DNA of 64,000 nucleotides, taken from assembly GCA_016744295.1 (NCBI GenBank), contig JADGEQ010000005.1:124001-188000 (forward strand). Reading direction: 5' to 3'. The notes beneath the pieces are model-generated. The model saw only the letters and a list, made by a program, of their open reading frames with translations. It was not told the origin of the DNA and made no database searches. This DNA comes from Desulfobacteraceae bacterium (GTDB lineage Bacteria; Desulfobacterota; Desulfobacteria; Desulfobacterales; Desulfobacteraceae). The position numbers were made by a program, and so were the translations under genes. Shown in pieces: positions 27,915-35,965 of this stretch (the stretch's first letter is position 1; each line of letters begins with the position of its first letter).

Positions 27915-28350
27915 GCCCCTCTGCTTATTAAAAATAATAATTCCATGAAATCATCCTGAATTGCTATCCTTGTTATTATCAAAAAGCAATGTTTTTTTTG
28001 GAAGGCAGACATAGCTTTATCAATTTTGATAAAAACCATCGCATCTCTTTATTATTTATGAGAAATGCTTGCAAGCCTTTGGTCTTGGGTTGAAGCAAAA
28101 CCAGACCATACAAGGTTAATTCTTAATATTGATAATTCAGCCCGCACACAAGGGGCCCTTCACTCATCGATCCGGCACATTGTATCCATATTATAACCAT
28201 CTGAAATTATTTAATTACTCATACATCAAACGATAATAAGTAAACTTTTTCCTCTTTCCAAAGAGATCTGGCCCTTAAATTGCTTAAACCATACAGAATT
28301 AGTACTTGTTTTTTTTATAGTTCTTAACTTTGAGAAGGAGAGTTCCCCAT
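27915..28350 (+). promoter_or_regulatory. Regulatory region between the sigma-54 activator and the SHMT-like gene
   Basis: A 436-base AT-rich gap without a convincing coding region. It holds a perfect palindrome (TATCAA, TT, TTGATA at 28018-28031) and further TTGATAA-type half-sites near 27976 and 28130. These lie 140-290 bases upstream of the sigma-54 promoter, the usual distance for activator sites. Their use by the divergent activator is inferred. Confidence 0.55.
28269..28284 (+). promoter_or_regulatory. Sigma-54 promoter of the SHMT-like / TRAP cluster
   Basis: TGGCCC, five bases, TTGCT: the invariant -24 GG and -12 GC are present with exact spacing. It lies about 67 bases before the ATG of the first gene. 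A divergent sigma-54 activator gene is immediately upstream. Confidence 0.75.
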
Positions 28351-29595
28351 ATGTTCCACCTACCAATTGACGACCCCCAAATGGCAAAACTTATCCGCCA
28401 GGAAGAAGACCGGCTTGGAAACACCTTAAACCTTATTGCCGCTGAAAACCACTCTCCCCAATCCATTCTTGAGGTGATGGGTTCAGGATTTAACACAAAA
28501 ACCATTGAAGGATACCCAAAAAAACGTTTCCATGCCGGTTGTGTTAATGTGGATGAGGTTGAAACCCTGGCGATTGAAAGGGGGAAGTCACTTTTTGGAG
28601 CTGAATATATAAATGTCCAGCCCCATAGCGGCACCTCAGCCAACCTGGCAGTCTATTTCAGTGTGTTAAATATAGGAGACAAGATATTGTCCATGAGCCT
28701 GCCCCACGGCGGTCATCTTTCCCATGGACACAAGGCATCCATTACCAGTAAATGCTTTGATTTTTCCCATTACAGGGTAAATCCGGAAACAGGGCTGATT
28801 GATTATGAAAAGCTCCGGGAAATCGCCCTTCGCGTGAAACCCAAGATGATTGTTGCCGGTGCCAGCTCATATCCCAGACTCATCGATTATGAGAAAATGG
28901 CCCAGATAGCCAAAGAAGTGTCAGCCCTTCTTCTGGCCGATATGGCCCACCTGGCAGGTCTTGTGGCGGCAAAGGTGATACCAAATCCTGTGCCCCATTG
29001 CGATTTTGTCACCTTTACCTGCTATAAAACCCTGATGGGGGGCCGGGGTGGTGCAATTTTGTGCAAAAAGATCTATGGGAAAAAGATTGACAGCGCCGTG
29101 TTCCCCGGATGCCAGGGAACAACAGCAGTAAACCTTCTGGCGGCAAAGGCATTGATTTTCAAGCTTGCCCAGGAAGAAAAATTTATTTTGATCCAAAAGA
29201 AAACCATTGAAAATGCAAAAATCATGGCCCAGGCATTTGAGGAAAAAGGGTATCGCATTATTTCCGGGGGGACAGATAATCACCAGGTGGTGATTGACTT
29301 GACATCAAAGGGTATTTCGGGCAAATCAGCTGAGGATTGCCTGGAGTCGGTGGGAATTGTATTGAATCGGAATGTGGTTCCCGAAGATGAGAAAAACCCC
29401 GGAAAGGTCAGTGGTATAAGGCTGGGAAGCGGTGCTGTGTCAGCCAGGGGGTTGGGAAAACCCCAAATATTGAAGATTGTTGAACTCATGGACATGACAA
29501 TGATGAACCAGACAAAAAAGGAGGTATTGGAGGAAGTCAGAGGCGAGGTGTCAAAGCTGTGCCAGGCATTTCCTGTTAATGGATCTGCCCAATAG
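28351..29595 (+). CDS. Serine hydroxymethyltransferase-like PLP enzyme (divergent)
   Basis: A 414-residue fold-type I PLP enzyme clearly related to GlyA. It has LNLIAAENHSP, the EGYP..R motif at 53-59, HGGHLSHG, ADMAHLAG (D197, H200), and the PLP lysine at 226. Two places differ from normal GlyA. The His before the PLP lysine (THKT) is Tyr here (CYKT), and the YY of RYYGGC is FH (residues 60-61). In GlyA these positions affect catalysis and specificity, so this is probably a paralogue with another aldol-type substrate, not the housekeeping enzyme. The ATG has AAGGAG upstream. First gene of the sigma-54-driven cluster. Confidence 0.85.
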   Translation: MFHLPIDDPQMAKLIRQEEDRLGNTLNLIAAENHSPQSILEVMGSGFNTKTIEGYPKKRFHAGCVNVDEVETLAIERGKSLFGAEYINVQPHSGTSANLAVYFSVLNIGDKILSMSLPHGGHLSHGHKASITSKCFDFSHYRVNPETGLIDYEKLREIALRVKPKMIVAGASSYPRLIDYEKMAQIAKEVSALLLADMAHLAGLVAAKVIPNPVPHCDFVTFTCYKTLMGGRGGAILCKKIYGKKIDSAVFPGCQGTTAVNLLAAKALIFKLAQEEKFILIQKKTIENAKIMAQAFEEKGYRIISGGTDNHQVVIDLTSKGISGKSAEDCLESVGIVLNRNVVPEDEKNPGKVSGIRLGSGAVSARGLGKPQILKIVELMDMTMMNQTKKEVLEEVRGEVSKLCQAFPVNGSAQ

Positions 29596-29652
29596 ATTTT
29601 TATGCACAAAGGTTAGGATTACCCATTAATTATTTAAAAAAAAGGAAGCAAA

Positions 29653-30672
29653 ATGCGGATATCAAAATTATCGATCATCAGTCTGATTCTTGTGGCTTTT
29701 TTTCTCAGCATCATTCCCCAGGCCATGGCGGGAAAAAGCAAGCATAAATTAAAAATTGCCCAGACCGTTTTTCCCAAGGGAAGCGCCCACATGGATTCCA
29801 TTGAGAGAATTGCCAAAGAGATTACAGATCAAACCGACGGCAGGATTACCTTTAAAATTTATGGCCCGGAACTGGCAGACTGGTCAGAGCTGAATGAAAT
29901 GGTTAACCGTGGTTTCATAGATATGATGTTAAGTCCCATGTCTCCAAGTTTTGACCCCCGTTGGAATGCCACCTATACGCCTTATATCGTAACCACCTAT
30001 GACAAGGCAAAAGAGGCCTTTGGCGCCGGCGGATTCATGGATGAAATGTTCCACTCCTGGGCCAATGATGTGAACATGGTTTGGCTGGGAACCTGGCTCC
30101 AGGGATTTACCGGGGTCTCTTTGAGCCAGCAGGCAGCCCTTGATCCGGAACAGGCCAAGGGAATTAAAATCAGAACCCCACCCATTGCCGCCTTTGAATG
30201 CTATTGGAATGCATTGGGTTTTACCCCCAGCCTGATTCCCTATAGTGAGGTACCCACTGCCATCAGCACCGGAGTCGTGGACGGACAGGCCGGCGGCGGA
30301 CCTTTCCAGACCTATAATTGCTGCAGAGACCTGAATAAATATTTCGTATTTTACCGGGACAGTGTAGAGCTCTGGGGATACACCATCAACAAGAAAACCT
30401 GGAATAAGCTGGACAAAGCTGACCAGAAAATAATTCAGGCCATCGTCACCAAAGAAGCTGCTGTAAGAGTCGACGGCGCTGAAAAAGAAGACATGGATTA
30501 TATGCAGAAATTAAGGGATCACGGCCTTGAGGTTGTGGATCTGGCAGATCACCCCAAACTGTTGAACGCTGCCAGGGATGCCGGCAGAACCTGCTGGACC
30601 AAACTGGACGGTATTGTGGGCAAGGTATGGATGGATAAAATCAGAACAGCGGTGGGTGTTGAAATCAAATAA
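29653..30672 (+). CDS. dctP: TRAP transporter substrate-binding protein DctP
   Basis: A 339-residue periplasmic binding protein. A Sec signal peptide runs to about Ala26 (PQAMA). The DctP-family core includes the substrate-carboxylate Arg174 in KIRTPP and a VDGQAGG segment. It captures an organic acid or amino acid for the DctQM channel. The ligand cannot be read; the neighbours suggest an amino-acid-like compound. AAGGA precedes the ATG. A structured RNA element starts at its stop codon. Confidence 0.93.
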   Translation: MRISKLSIISLILVAFFLSIIPQAMAGKSKHKLKIAQTVFPKGSAHMDSIERIAKEITDQTDGRITFKIYGPELADWSELNEMVNRGFIDMMLSPMSPSFDPRWNATYTPYIVTTYDKAKEAFGAGGFMDEMFHSWANDVNMVWLGTWLQGFTGVSLSQQAALDPEQAKGIKIRTPPIAAFECYWNALGFTPSLIPYSEVPTAISTGVVDGQAGGGPFQTYNCCRDLNKYFVFYRDSVELWGYTINKKTWNKLDKADQKIIQAIVTKEAAVRVDGAEKEDMDYMQKLRDHGLEVVDLADHPKLLNAARDAGRTCWTKLDGIVGKVWMDKIRTAVGVEIK

Positions 30673-30764
30673 CCGGCATGACCGGAGCATACGTATTTGC
30701 TCCTGGCCACAACAAAAATGAAACTCCTATCATTGCAATACCTTGACCGGAGTTTCATATAGAG
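30670..30764 (+). repeat. Structured intergenic element, copy A (dctP-dctQ)
   Basis: About 95 bases beginning at the dctP stop codon and closely repeated at 34608-34702. It folds into two hairpins. The first is GGAGCA/TGCTCC; the second is a perfect 10-bp stem, ATGAAACTCC with GGAGTTTCAT, around a 21-base loop. No T-run follows, so it is not an ordinary terminator. It is followed by the dctQ ribosome binding site GAGGAGG. It could set dctP against dctQM expression by attenuation or RNA stabilisation. Confidence 0.75.
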
Positions 30765-30808
30765 TTCTAACCAAACAAGATCAACAGAAAAAAGAGGAGG
30801 CAAATCCC

Positions 30809-31351
30809 ATGGGGTTGATTCACCATGTATTTAAACCGGCTGACAGATTCCTGGTTGCTGCAATGAAAATTATCATCATTCTTGTAACGATTATGGCCAC
30901 AGGAACCATGTTTCTCCAGGTTGTTGCCAGATATATTTTTGAGATTTCCATTTCAGGCCTGGATGAGTTGACCGGACATACTGCGGTATGGCTATACCTC
31001 ATGGGTGCTGCCTTTGGAACATATGACCGAAGCCAGATCAAGGCGGACATGGTACACCTTTTTATTAAAAATAAGACAGTTCTGGCGGTGATCAGAGCAA
31101 TGGCAGCCCTGGTTTCAGTTATAGTGGCATGTTTTATGACCGTCTGGAGCTATGGGTACGTTCACTGGAGCATCCTGAAACATGAAGTAACCCCGAGCCT
31201 TCAGCTTCCAACCGTTATTTTCCAGATATCCATTCTCATTGGTGCAATATTAATGGTGATCTATTTTATAGTGGAGCTTGTGGATGAAATAAAACAGATA
31301 TCCTTGCCCCGGGCAGGCCAGAGTCCTCAATCCGGTTCAATCGCACAATAA
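30809..31351 (+). CDS. dctQ: TRAP transporter small permease DctQ
   Basis: About 180 residues with four membrane helices, the DctQ architecture. It contains the family-typical stretch VVARYIFEISISGLDELTGHTAVWLYLMG in its second helix. I chose the ATG (MGLIHHVF) because GAGGAGG lies about nine bases before it; the frame is open 22 codons further upstream, through the structured element, which is unlikely to be translated. Confidence 0.9.
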   Translation: MGLIHHVFKPADRFLVAAMKIIIILVTIMATGTMFLQVVARYIFEISISGLDELTGHTAVWLYLMGAAFGTYDRSQIKADMVHLFIKNKTVLAVIRAMAALVSVIVACFMTVWSYGYVHWSILKHEVTPSLQLPTVIFQISILIGAILMVIYFIVELVDEIKQISLPRAGQSPQSGSIAQ

Positions 31352-31362
31352 GGAGTTAAATT

Positions 31363-32664
31363 TTGGGTACTTTAGCAATAGGTTTGGCAATTCTAGTCGC
31401 TCTCATGGTATTTGGCGTACCTGTGGCCATGGCCTTCGGCGCCATGGCAATCTTCATGGCATATTCATTTGGTGCTGATTCCGGTATGCTGATTCCAACG
31501 GCATTTTATCAACTCAAGTCAGTGGTATTACTGACCATTCCATTTTTTATTCTCATCGGCAGTCTCATGAGCTCCGGCGGACTTGCCGTCCGGCTCATCG
31601 ATTTTGTGAATTCCCTTGTGGGCCGCCTTCGGGGAGGCCTGGGAGCAGTTACCATCGTGGCCTGCGCCATGTTCGGTTCCATTGGGGGCTCCTGTTCATC
31701 GGCGGTTGCAGCCATCGGTACGATCATGATTCCCCGAATGGAAGAAAATGGGTATTCAAGGGGATATGCAACCGCTCTTGTGGCCTGTTCTTCAATCTTG
31801 GGACAACTCATCCCCCCCAGCGTGTCCATGATTCTGTTTGCCTTGATCACCTATCAGTCCATCCCGGGATGCTGGCTGGCAACAGTGGGTCCGGCCATTT
31901 TAACCATACTTATTTTCACCATTTTTAATTTTTTCATGACCCGGAAAATGCCGTTAAAACTTCTGCCCCAGGCAGACCTTGGAACCCAGTTCAAACAAAT
32001 TGGAACTTCCACGATAAAGGCCACCTTTGCCCTGCTGTTGCCCGTCATTATCCTGGGTGGAATTTACGGCGGCATTGCCACCCCGACAGAATCGGCAGTT
32101 GTGTCCGTGCTCTATGTGATTCCCGTGAGCATGTTCATCTACAAGGCCCTGAGTTTAAGGGGACTTGGCAAATCGTTGGTATCGGCAGCCACCACAACCG
32201 GGGTTCTGATCATCATGCTCTTTTTTGTCATGATCAACACCCGAATCATGACCATGGAACAGATTCCCCAGGAAATGTCCTCATGGATACTGGAGATATC
32301 ATCCAATAAATATGTCATTTTGCTGATGATCAATATCTTCCTGCTGGTCATTGGCATGATCATGGATGATATCAGCGGCACCATCCTGGCAGCCTCCCTT
32401 TTATTCCCCATCATGGAATCAATAGGGGTGCATCCGCTTCATTTTGCTGCCATCCTGGGGGTTAACCTGGGGCTTGGAAATGTGACCCCGCCAACGGCTC
32501 CCATTCTGTTCTTGGCCGGTCGCATCGGCAAGACGCCCATTGAAACCTATATAAGGCCCAGTCTGATTCTAATGTTTGGCGGCCTGCTGCCAGTGGTGAT
32601 AGCCACAACCTATTGGGCAGATCTTTCCCTGTTTCTGCCCCGTCTGTTTGGATTTGCAAATTAA
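31363..32664 (+). CDS. dctM: TRAP transporter large permease DctM
   Basis: A 433-residue, highly hydrophobic protein with about twelve membrane helices. It shows the DctM motif MFGSIGGSCSSAVAAIGTIM and the C-terminal LGVNLGLGNVTPPTAP. It forms the sodium-coupled channel with DctQ. Translation starts at TTG, with AAGGAG nine bases upstream; no ATG is available without cutting into the first helix. Confidence 0.95.
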   Translation: MGTLAIGLAILVALMVFGVPVAMAFGAMAIFMAYSFGADSGMLIPTAFYQLKSVVLLTIPFFILIGSLMSSGGLAVRLIDFVNSLVGRLRGGLGAVTIVACAMFGSIGGSCSSAVAAIGTIMIPRMEENGYSRGYATALVACSSILGQLIPPSVSMILFALITYQSIPGCWLATVGPAILTILIFTIFNFFMTRKMPLKLLPQADLGTQFKQIGTSTIKATFALLLPVIILGGIYGGIATPTESAVVSVLYVIPVSMFIYKALSLRGLGKSLVSAATTTGVLIIMLFFVMINTRIMTMEQIPQEMSSWILEISSNKYVILLMINIFLLVIGMIMDDISGTILAASLLFPIMESIGVHPLHFAAILGVNLGLGNVTPPTAPILFLAGRIGKTPIETYIRPSLILMFGGLLPVVIATTYWADLSLFLPRLFGFAN

Positions 32665-32667
32665 CAG

Positions 32668-33588
32668 ATGAACCAGGATTATCATATAAAATTATCCCGG
32701 ATTTTGTCACGGTTCCTGGATCTTTCAGGGTTGGCGGGACAACCTTTGGATGATCGGGCTCGCAGAGAGGCACCGGGAAGTTTTATTGCCCTTCCAAAGG
32801 GGAGGGTCCATTATGCGACAGCCGGCCCTGAGAAAGGTATTCCCCTGGTACTTGTCCATGGATTGTCCGTGCCGGGATATATCTGGGATCCGGTTTTTAC
32901 CCCCCTTGCCAGAGCAGGTTTTCGGGTAATTCGGTTTGACCTGTACGGAAGAGGGTTTTCCGACAGACCAAGGGTTCGGTATGATGCAGCGCTGTTTGGC
33001 ACACAGCTAGTGCAGCTGCTCAGTGCATTAAATATAACCGGGCCGGTCCATCTTGCCGGCGTATCCATGGGTGGGGCCATCTGTGCCCGTTTTGCAGTCT
33101 GTCACCCGGAGCGGGTAGACCGGCTCTGCCTGATTAATCCGGCAGGCATGATGCCCCGACCCAGCTTGCCCGAACGCTTGAAACTTTTACCCGGGCTTGG
33201 TGAGTGCCACATGGGCTTGTTTGGCAGACAGCGTATTCTTGCAGGGCTCTACGATGATTTTTACACACAGCTTCGCCCCAAAGGGTATGAAAAAAAAATG
33301 GTACAGCAGATGGGCTATGCCGGTTTCAGGCGAGCACTGCTGTCAACCCTTCGCAGCGGTATTCTCCATGAGATGGAACCAATTTATCGATCATTGGGTA
33401 AATCCAATCTGGAAATGATGCTGGTCTGGGGAAAAGAAGACAGGGTTATACCCCATGAAAACTGCATGCGGTTAATGGGTCTTATCCCGGATATGGAATG
33501 TCATTTCATTGAACGAGCAGGCCATCTTCCCCATTATGAAGATCCGGAACAGGTATTGCCCCTGCTGATAGAATTTTTTAATCCCTGA
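32668..33588 (+). CDS. Alpha/beta hydrolase
   Basis: A 306-residue alpha/beta-hydrolase fold enzyme. The oxyanion HG motif is LVHGLS, the nucleophile elbow GVSMGG (Ser133), the acid Asp in GKEDRVIP and the His in AGHLPHYEDP. It has no signal peptide. It could cleave an ester, amide or lactone made or taken up by the cluster; the substrate is not evident. It lies three bases after dctM. Confidence 0.88.
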   Translation: MNQDYHIKLSRILSRFLDLSGLAGQPLDDRARREAPGSFIALPKGRVHYATAGPEKGIPLVLVHGLSVPGYIWDPVFTPLARAGFRVIRFDLYGRGFSDRPRVRYDAALFGTQLVQLLSALNITGPVHLAGVSMGGAICARFAVCHPERVDRLCLINPAGMMPRPSLPERLKLLPGLGECHMGLFGRQRILAGLYDDFYTQLRPKGYEKKMVQQMGYAGFRRALLSTLRSGILHEMEPIYRSLGKSNLEMMLVWGKEDRVIPHENCMRLMGLIPDMECHFIERAGHLPHYEDPEQVLPLLIEFFNP

Positions 33589-33634
33589 TTTAAAAACAAC
33601 CCAAAAGAATAAAATAAAAAACGAGGAGAACACA

Positions 33635-34483
33635 ATGGATACATATTATGTTAACGGAGAATTTGTTGATGATGAGGCTGCCAGGGTTCCTGCAAAAGAT
33701 CTCACGGTTTTAAGGGGATTCGGGGTTTTTGATTTTTTGATTACCTACAACAAACGCCCTTTTTACCTTAAAGAACATGTGGAACGTCTTGAAACTTCTG
33801 CAAAGAACATTGGGATGAAACTTGCCCACACCAATGAAGAGATCTGTAAAATCGTAGAGGAAACCGTTAAAAAAAATACCCACCATGATGAGTCCAATAT
33901 CCGGATAGTTTATACCGGTGGTGTAAGCCCCGACGGGGTGACTCCCGCGGGCAACGGGATACTCATGGTCATGGTCACCCCAAAACTGATGCTGCCTGAT
34001 TTCTGGTATAAGGATGGTGCTTCCATTATCACCGTTGACATGGAACGCTTTATTCCCACCTCCAAAAGCACAAATTATCTGTCCGCCGTGTTTGCCCTGG
34101 AGCAGGCCCATAAGACCGGAGCTGCGGAAGCGGTATATGTTGATCGGAACCAGCGGGTATTGGAGGGCACCACCACCAATATTTTTGCCATCAAAGGCAG
34201 CAGCATTATCACCCCCCCCGACTGCATTTTACCGGGGATCACAAGAAGTGTTGTTCTTAAACTGATCCCAGAGGATCTTAAGCTTGAGATGCGCCATATT
34301 GATTTTGCAGAACTCGATCAGATGGATGAAATCTTCATCACTGCATCCAACAAGGAAATCGTGCCCGTGGTCAAGATCAATGACATGATCGTTGGATCCG
34401 GAAAGCCAGGAGACCGAACAAAGCAAATCATGGCCTTGTTCAAATCATATACCAAGGATTTTGGCCAGGGCAAGATTGGTTGA
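33635..34483 (+). CDS. Class IV aminotransferase (D-amino acid / branched-chain type)
   Basis: A 282-residue PLP aminotransferase of fold type IV. The PLP lysine is Lys144 in TSKSTNYLSAVFALEQA, and the phosphate-site Glu lies in LEGTTTNIF. The KSTNYL form resembles D-amino acid transaminase and aminodeoxychorismate lyase more than classic IlvE (KAGGNY). Its place beside a racemase-like gene and a Ddl-like ligase favours a D-amino-acid role, but this is inferred. The ribosome binding site GAGGAG is strong. Confidence 0.87.
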   Translation: MDTYYVNGEFVDDEAARVPAKDLTVLRGFGVFDFLITYNKRPFYLKEHVERLETSAKNIGMKLAHTNEEICKIVEETVKKNTHHDESNIRIVYTGGVSPDGVTPAGNGILMVMVTPKLMLPDFWYKDGASIITVDMERFIPTSKSTNYLSAVFALEQAHKTGAAEAVYVDRNQRVLEGTTTNIFAIKGSSIITPPDCILPGITRSVVLKLIPEDLKLEMRHIDFAELDQMDEIFITASNKEIVPVVKINDMIVGSGKPGDRTKQIMALFKSYTKDFGQGKIG

Positions 34484-34494
34484 TTAAAATCGAA

Positions 34495-34536
34495 CCCGGG
34501 CCTTATTATATAATGTCCTTTTATATAATGCCCGGG
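34495..34536 (+). other. Intergenic hairpin 1 after the aminotransferase gene
   Basis: CCCGGGC pairs with GCCCGGG, and after a three-base bulge ATTATATAA pairs with TTATATAAT around a seven-base loop. Moderately T-rich sequence follows, so it may act as a weak terminator or processing stem. Confidence 0.6.
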
Positions 34537-34553
34537 GATTGATTTTTATATAG

Positions 34554-34597
34554 TGGATATGTCCCGAACCCTTTTTGTCGCGGTCCGGGCATGTCCA
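34554..34597 (+). other. Intergenic hairpin 2 upstream of the CapA-like gene
   Basis: A long imperfect stem: TGGATATGTCCCGAACC pairs with GGTCCGGGCATGTCCA, with one G-T pair, one mismatch and one bulge. It sits between hairpin 1 and the second copy of the repeated element, so most of the 228-base gap can form base-paired RNA. Confidence 0.6.
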
Positions 34598-34607
34598 TCG
34601 CATTTTA

Positions 34608-34702
34608 TAACCGGCATGGCCAGGGATGGCATTTGCGCCTGACCACAACAAAAGATGAAGCTCCTATAATGGCAATATCTTGGCCGGAGTTTCATATAAA
34701 GG
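34608..34702 (+). repeat. Structured intergenic element, copy B (upstream of the CapA-like gene)
   Basis: A second copy of the ~95-base element at 30670-30764, roughly 80% alike by eye. Stems are kept: CAGG/CCTG with flanking GG/CC replaces the first stem with different bases, and ATGAAGCTCC/GGAGTTTCAT keeps the second with a G-T pair. The ribosome binding site of the next gene (AAAGGAG) follows directly and could pair with the CTCC of the left arm, giving two exclusive folds. It even retains the TAA that ends dctP in copy A. Confidence 0.75.
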
Positions 34703-34711
34703 AGTAGACAA

Positions 34712-35944
34712 TTGGTATCTCCAATTGAGTTTAACTGGGAACAAGGATCATGGCAGGACCCAGGGAAAAACCCGGACAATGCCAGGACAGCCCATGTTTG
34801 TATTGCCGGAGACTGGGCCCCCATTCGTGCCTTTGCCCCCATTATCGAGCAAAGGCCTGAATCTGTTTACGGAGATCTTCTGGCACCCCTGGAGGCGGCA
34901 GATCTTCGTATTGTCAACCTGGAAGCGCCACTGAGTGACACAGGGCTCCCTGTATATAAAAGCGGGGCGGTGTTCAAGGGGGAAAAAAAACATGTACAGG
35001 GGCTGGCTCCCTTTGATGCGGTAACCCTTGCCAACAACCATGTGTTTGATTTTGGGGTTGGTGCATTTGATGAGACCCTCCAGGCTCTGGACAGCATGAA
35101 TATCAAATGGACAGGGGCGGGGAAAAGCCTTGACCAGGCGTCATCTCCCTTGTTCCTGGAAAAAAATGGATTAACAATAGCTATTGTCAATTTCAGCGAA
35201 GGGGAAGACCTGACCGCAGCGACCACTGAAAACCCGGGGGTCATGGGCTGGGATTTACCCCGGATGGAAGCGCTTGTGGCGTCCCTCAGGCAAGCGGCAG
35301 ACTGCATAATGGTCATTGCCCATTGCGGTATTGAATATATTCCCTTTCCCCCTCCCTATGTGGCAAGGGCCTTCGAGCGTATGGTCGATGCCGGAGCCAA
35401 CATTGTCATCGGCCACCATCCCCATGTACCCCAGGGGGTTCAGTTTTATAAAAATGTTCCGATTTTTTACAGCCTTGGCAATTTTGTATTTTACCAGCCC
35501 ACAGATCTGAAATTCAGGAAACTGGGACTCATGGTCGATGTGGGGGTTAATCCATCGGGAATTTTTTCCTTTGAGATATTGCCCTATGAAATTTATGACC
35601 ATGGGTTGGAATTGTTGAAAGACAAATCAAAACAAATATTTTTCCGCAAATTCAAGGAAATCTCCCTTCCCCTGGACAGGCCGGAAACCCTGGAACAGAC
35701 CTGGCATGCCTTTCTTAGCCACTATGGCACCAAGGGATTTTTCAATGAAATGGCCATGATCATGGATAAAATAAAGACAGATCCCCAAAAAGGGGCTGCC
35801 ATGTTCCGCAACCGGTTAACCACTCTCCAGCATCATACCCATTTAAAAGATCTCATGACCATGATGGTGGAGGGAAAAATAGAAAAAAAGGTGCCCCGGA
35901 AGTGGACAAGCATAATTGACCAATGGCTGACTCAAACACGATAA
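34712..35944 (+). CDS. CapA-family (PGA_cap) metallophosphatase-like protein
   Basis: A 410-residue protein of the CapA/PgsA family, calcineurin-like metallophosphoesterase fold. Motifs in order: IAGDWAPI, IVNLEAPLSD, TLANNHVFDFG, VIAHCGIEY, IGHHPHVPQG and YSLGNFVF. Unlike capsule CapA there is no N-terminal membrane anchor or signal, so it is probably cytoplasmic. Translation starts at TTG, seven bases after AAGGAG; no ATG lies nearby. In poly-gamma-glutamate systems CapA accompanies a ligase (CapB), which is absent here; the ATP-grasp gene downstream may be the matching ligase. Confidence 0.87.
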   Translation: MVSPIEFNWEQGSWQDPGKNPDNARTAHVCIAGDWAPIRAFAPIIEQRPESVYGDLLAPLEAADLRIVNLEAPLSDTGLPVYKSGAVFKGEKKHVQGLAPFDAVTLANNHVFDFGVGAFDETLQALDSMNIKWTGAGKSLDQASSPLFLEKNGLTIAIVNFSEGEDLTAATTENPGVMGWDLPRMEALVASLRQAADCIMVIAHCGIEYIPFPPPYVARAFERMVDAGANIVIGHHPHVPQGVQFYKNVPIFYSLGNFVFYQPTDLKFRKLGLMVDVGVNPSGIFSFEILPYEIYDHGLELLKDKSKQIFFRKFKEISLPLDRPETLEQTWHAFLSHYGTKGFFNEMAMIMDKIKTDPQKGAAMFRNRLTTLQHHTHLKDLMTMMVEGKIEKKVPRKWTSIIDQWLTQTR

Positions 35945-35965
35945 TTATTAAAAAATATTGATTCT

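Noticed and set aside
34608..34702. The repeated 95-base element as a remnant of an insertion sequence
   Set aside because: No transposase fragment, target duplication or terminal repeats are visible, and the stems and placement before ribosome sites fit a cis-acting RNA better.
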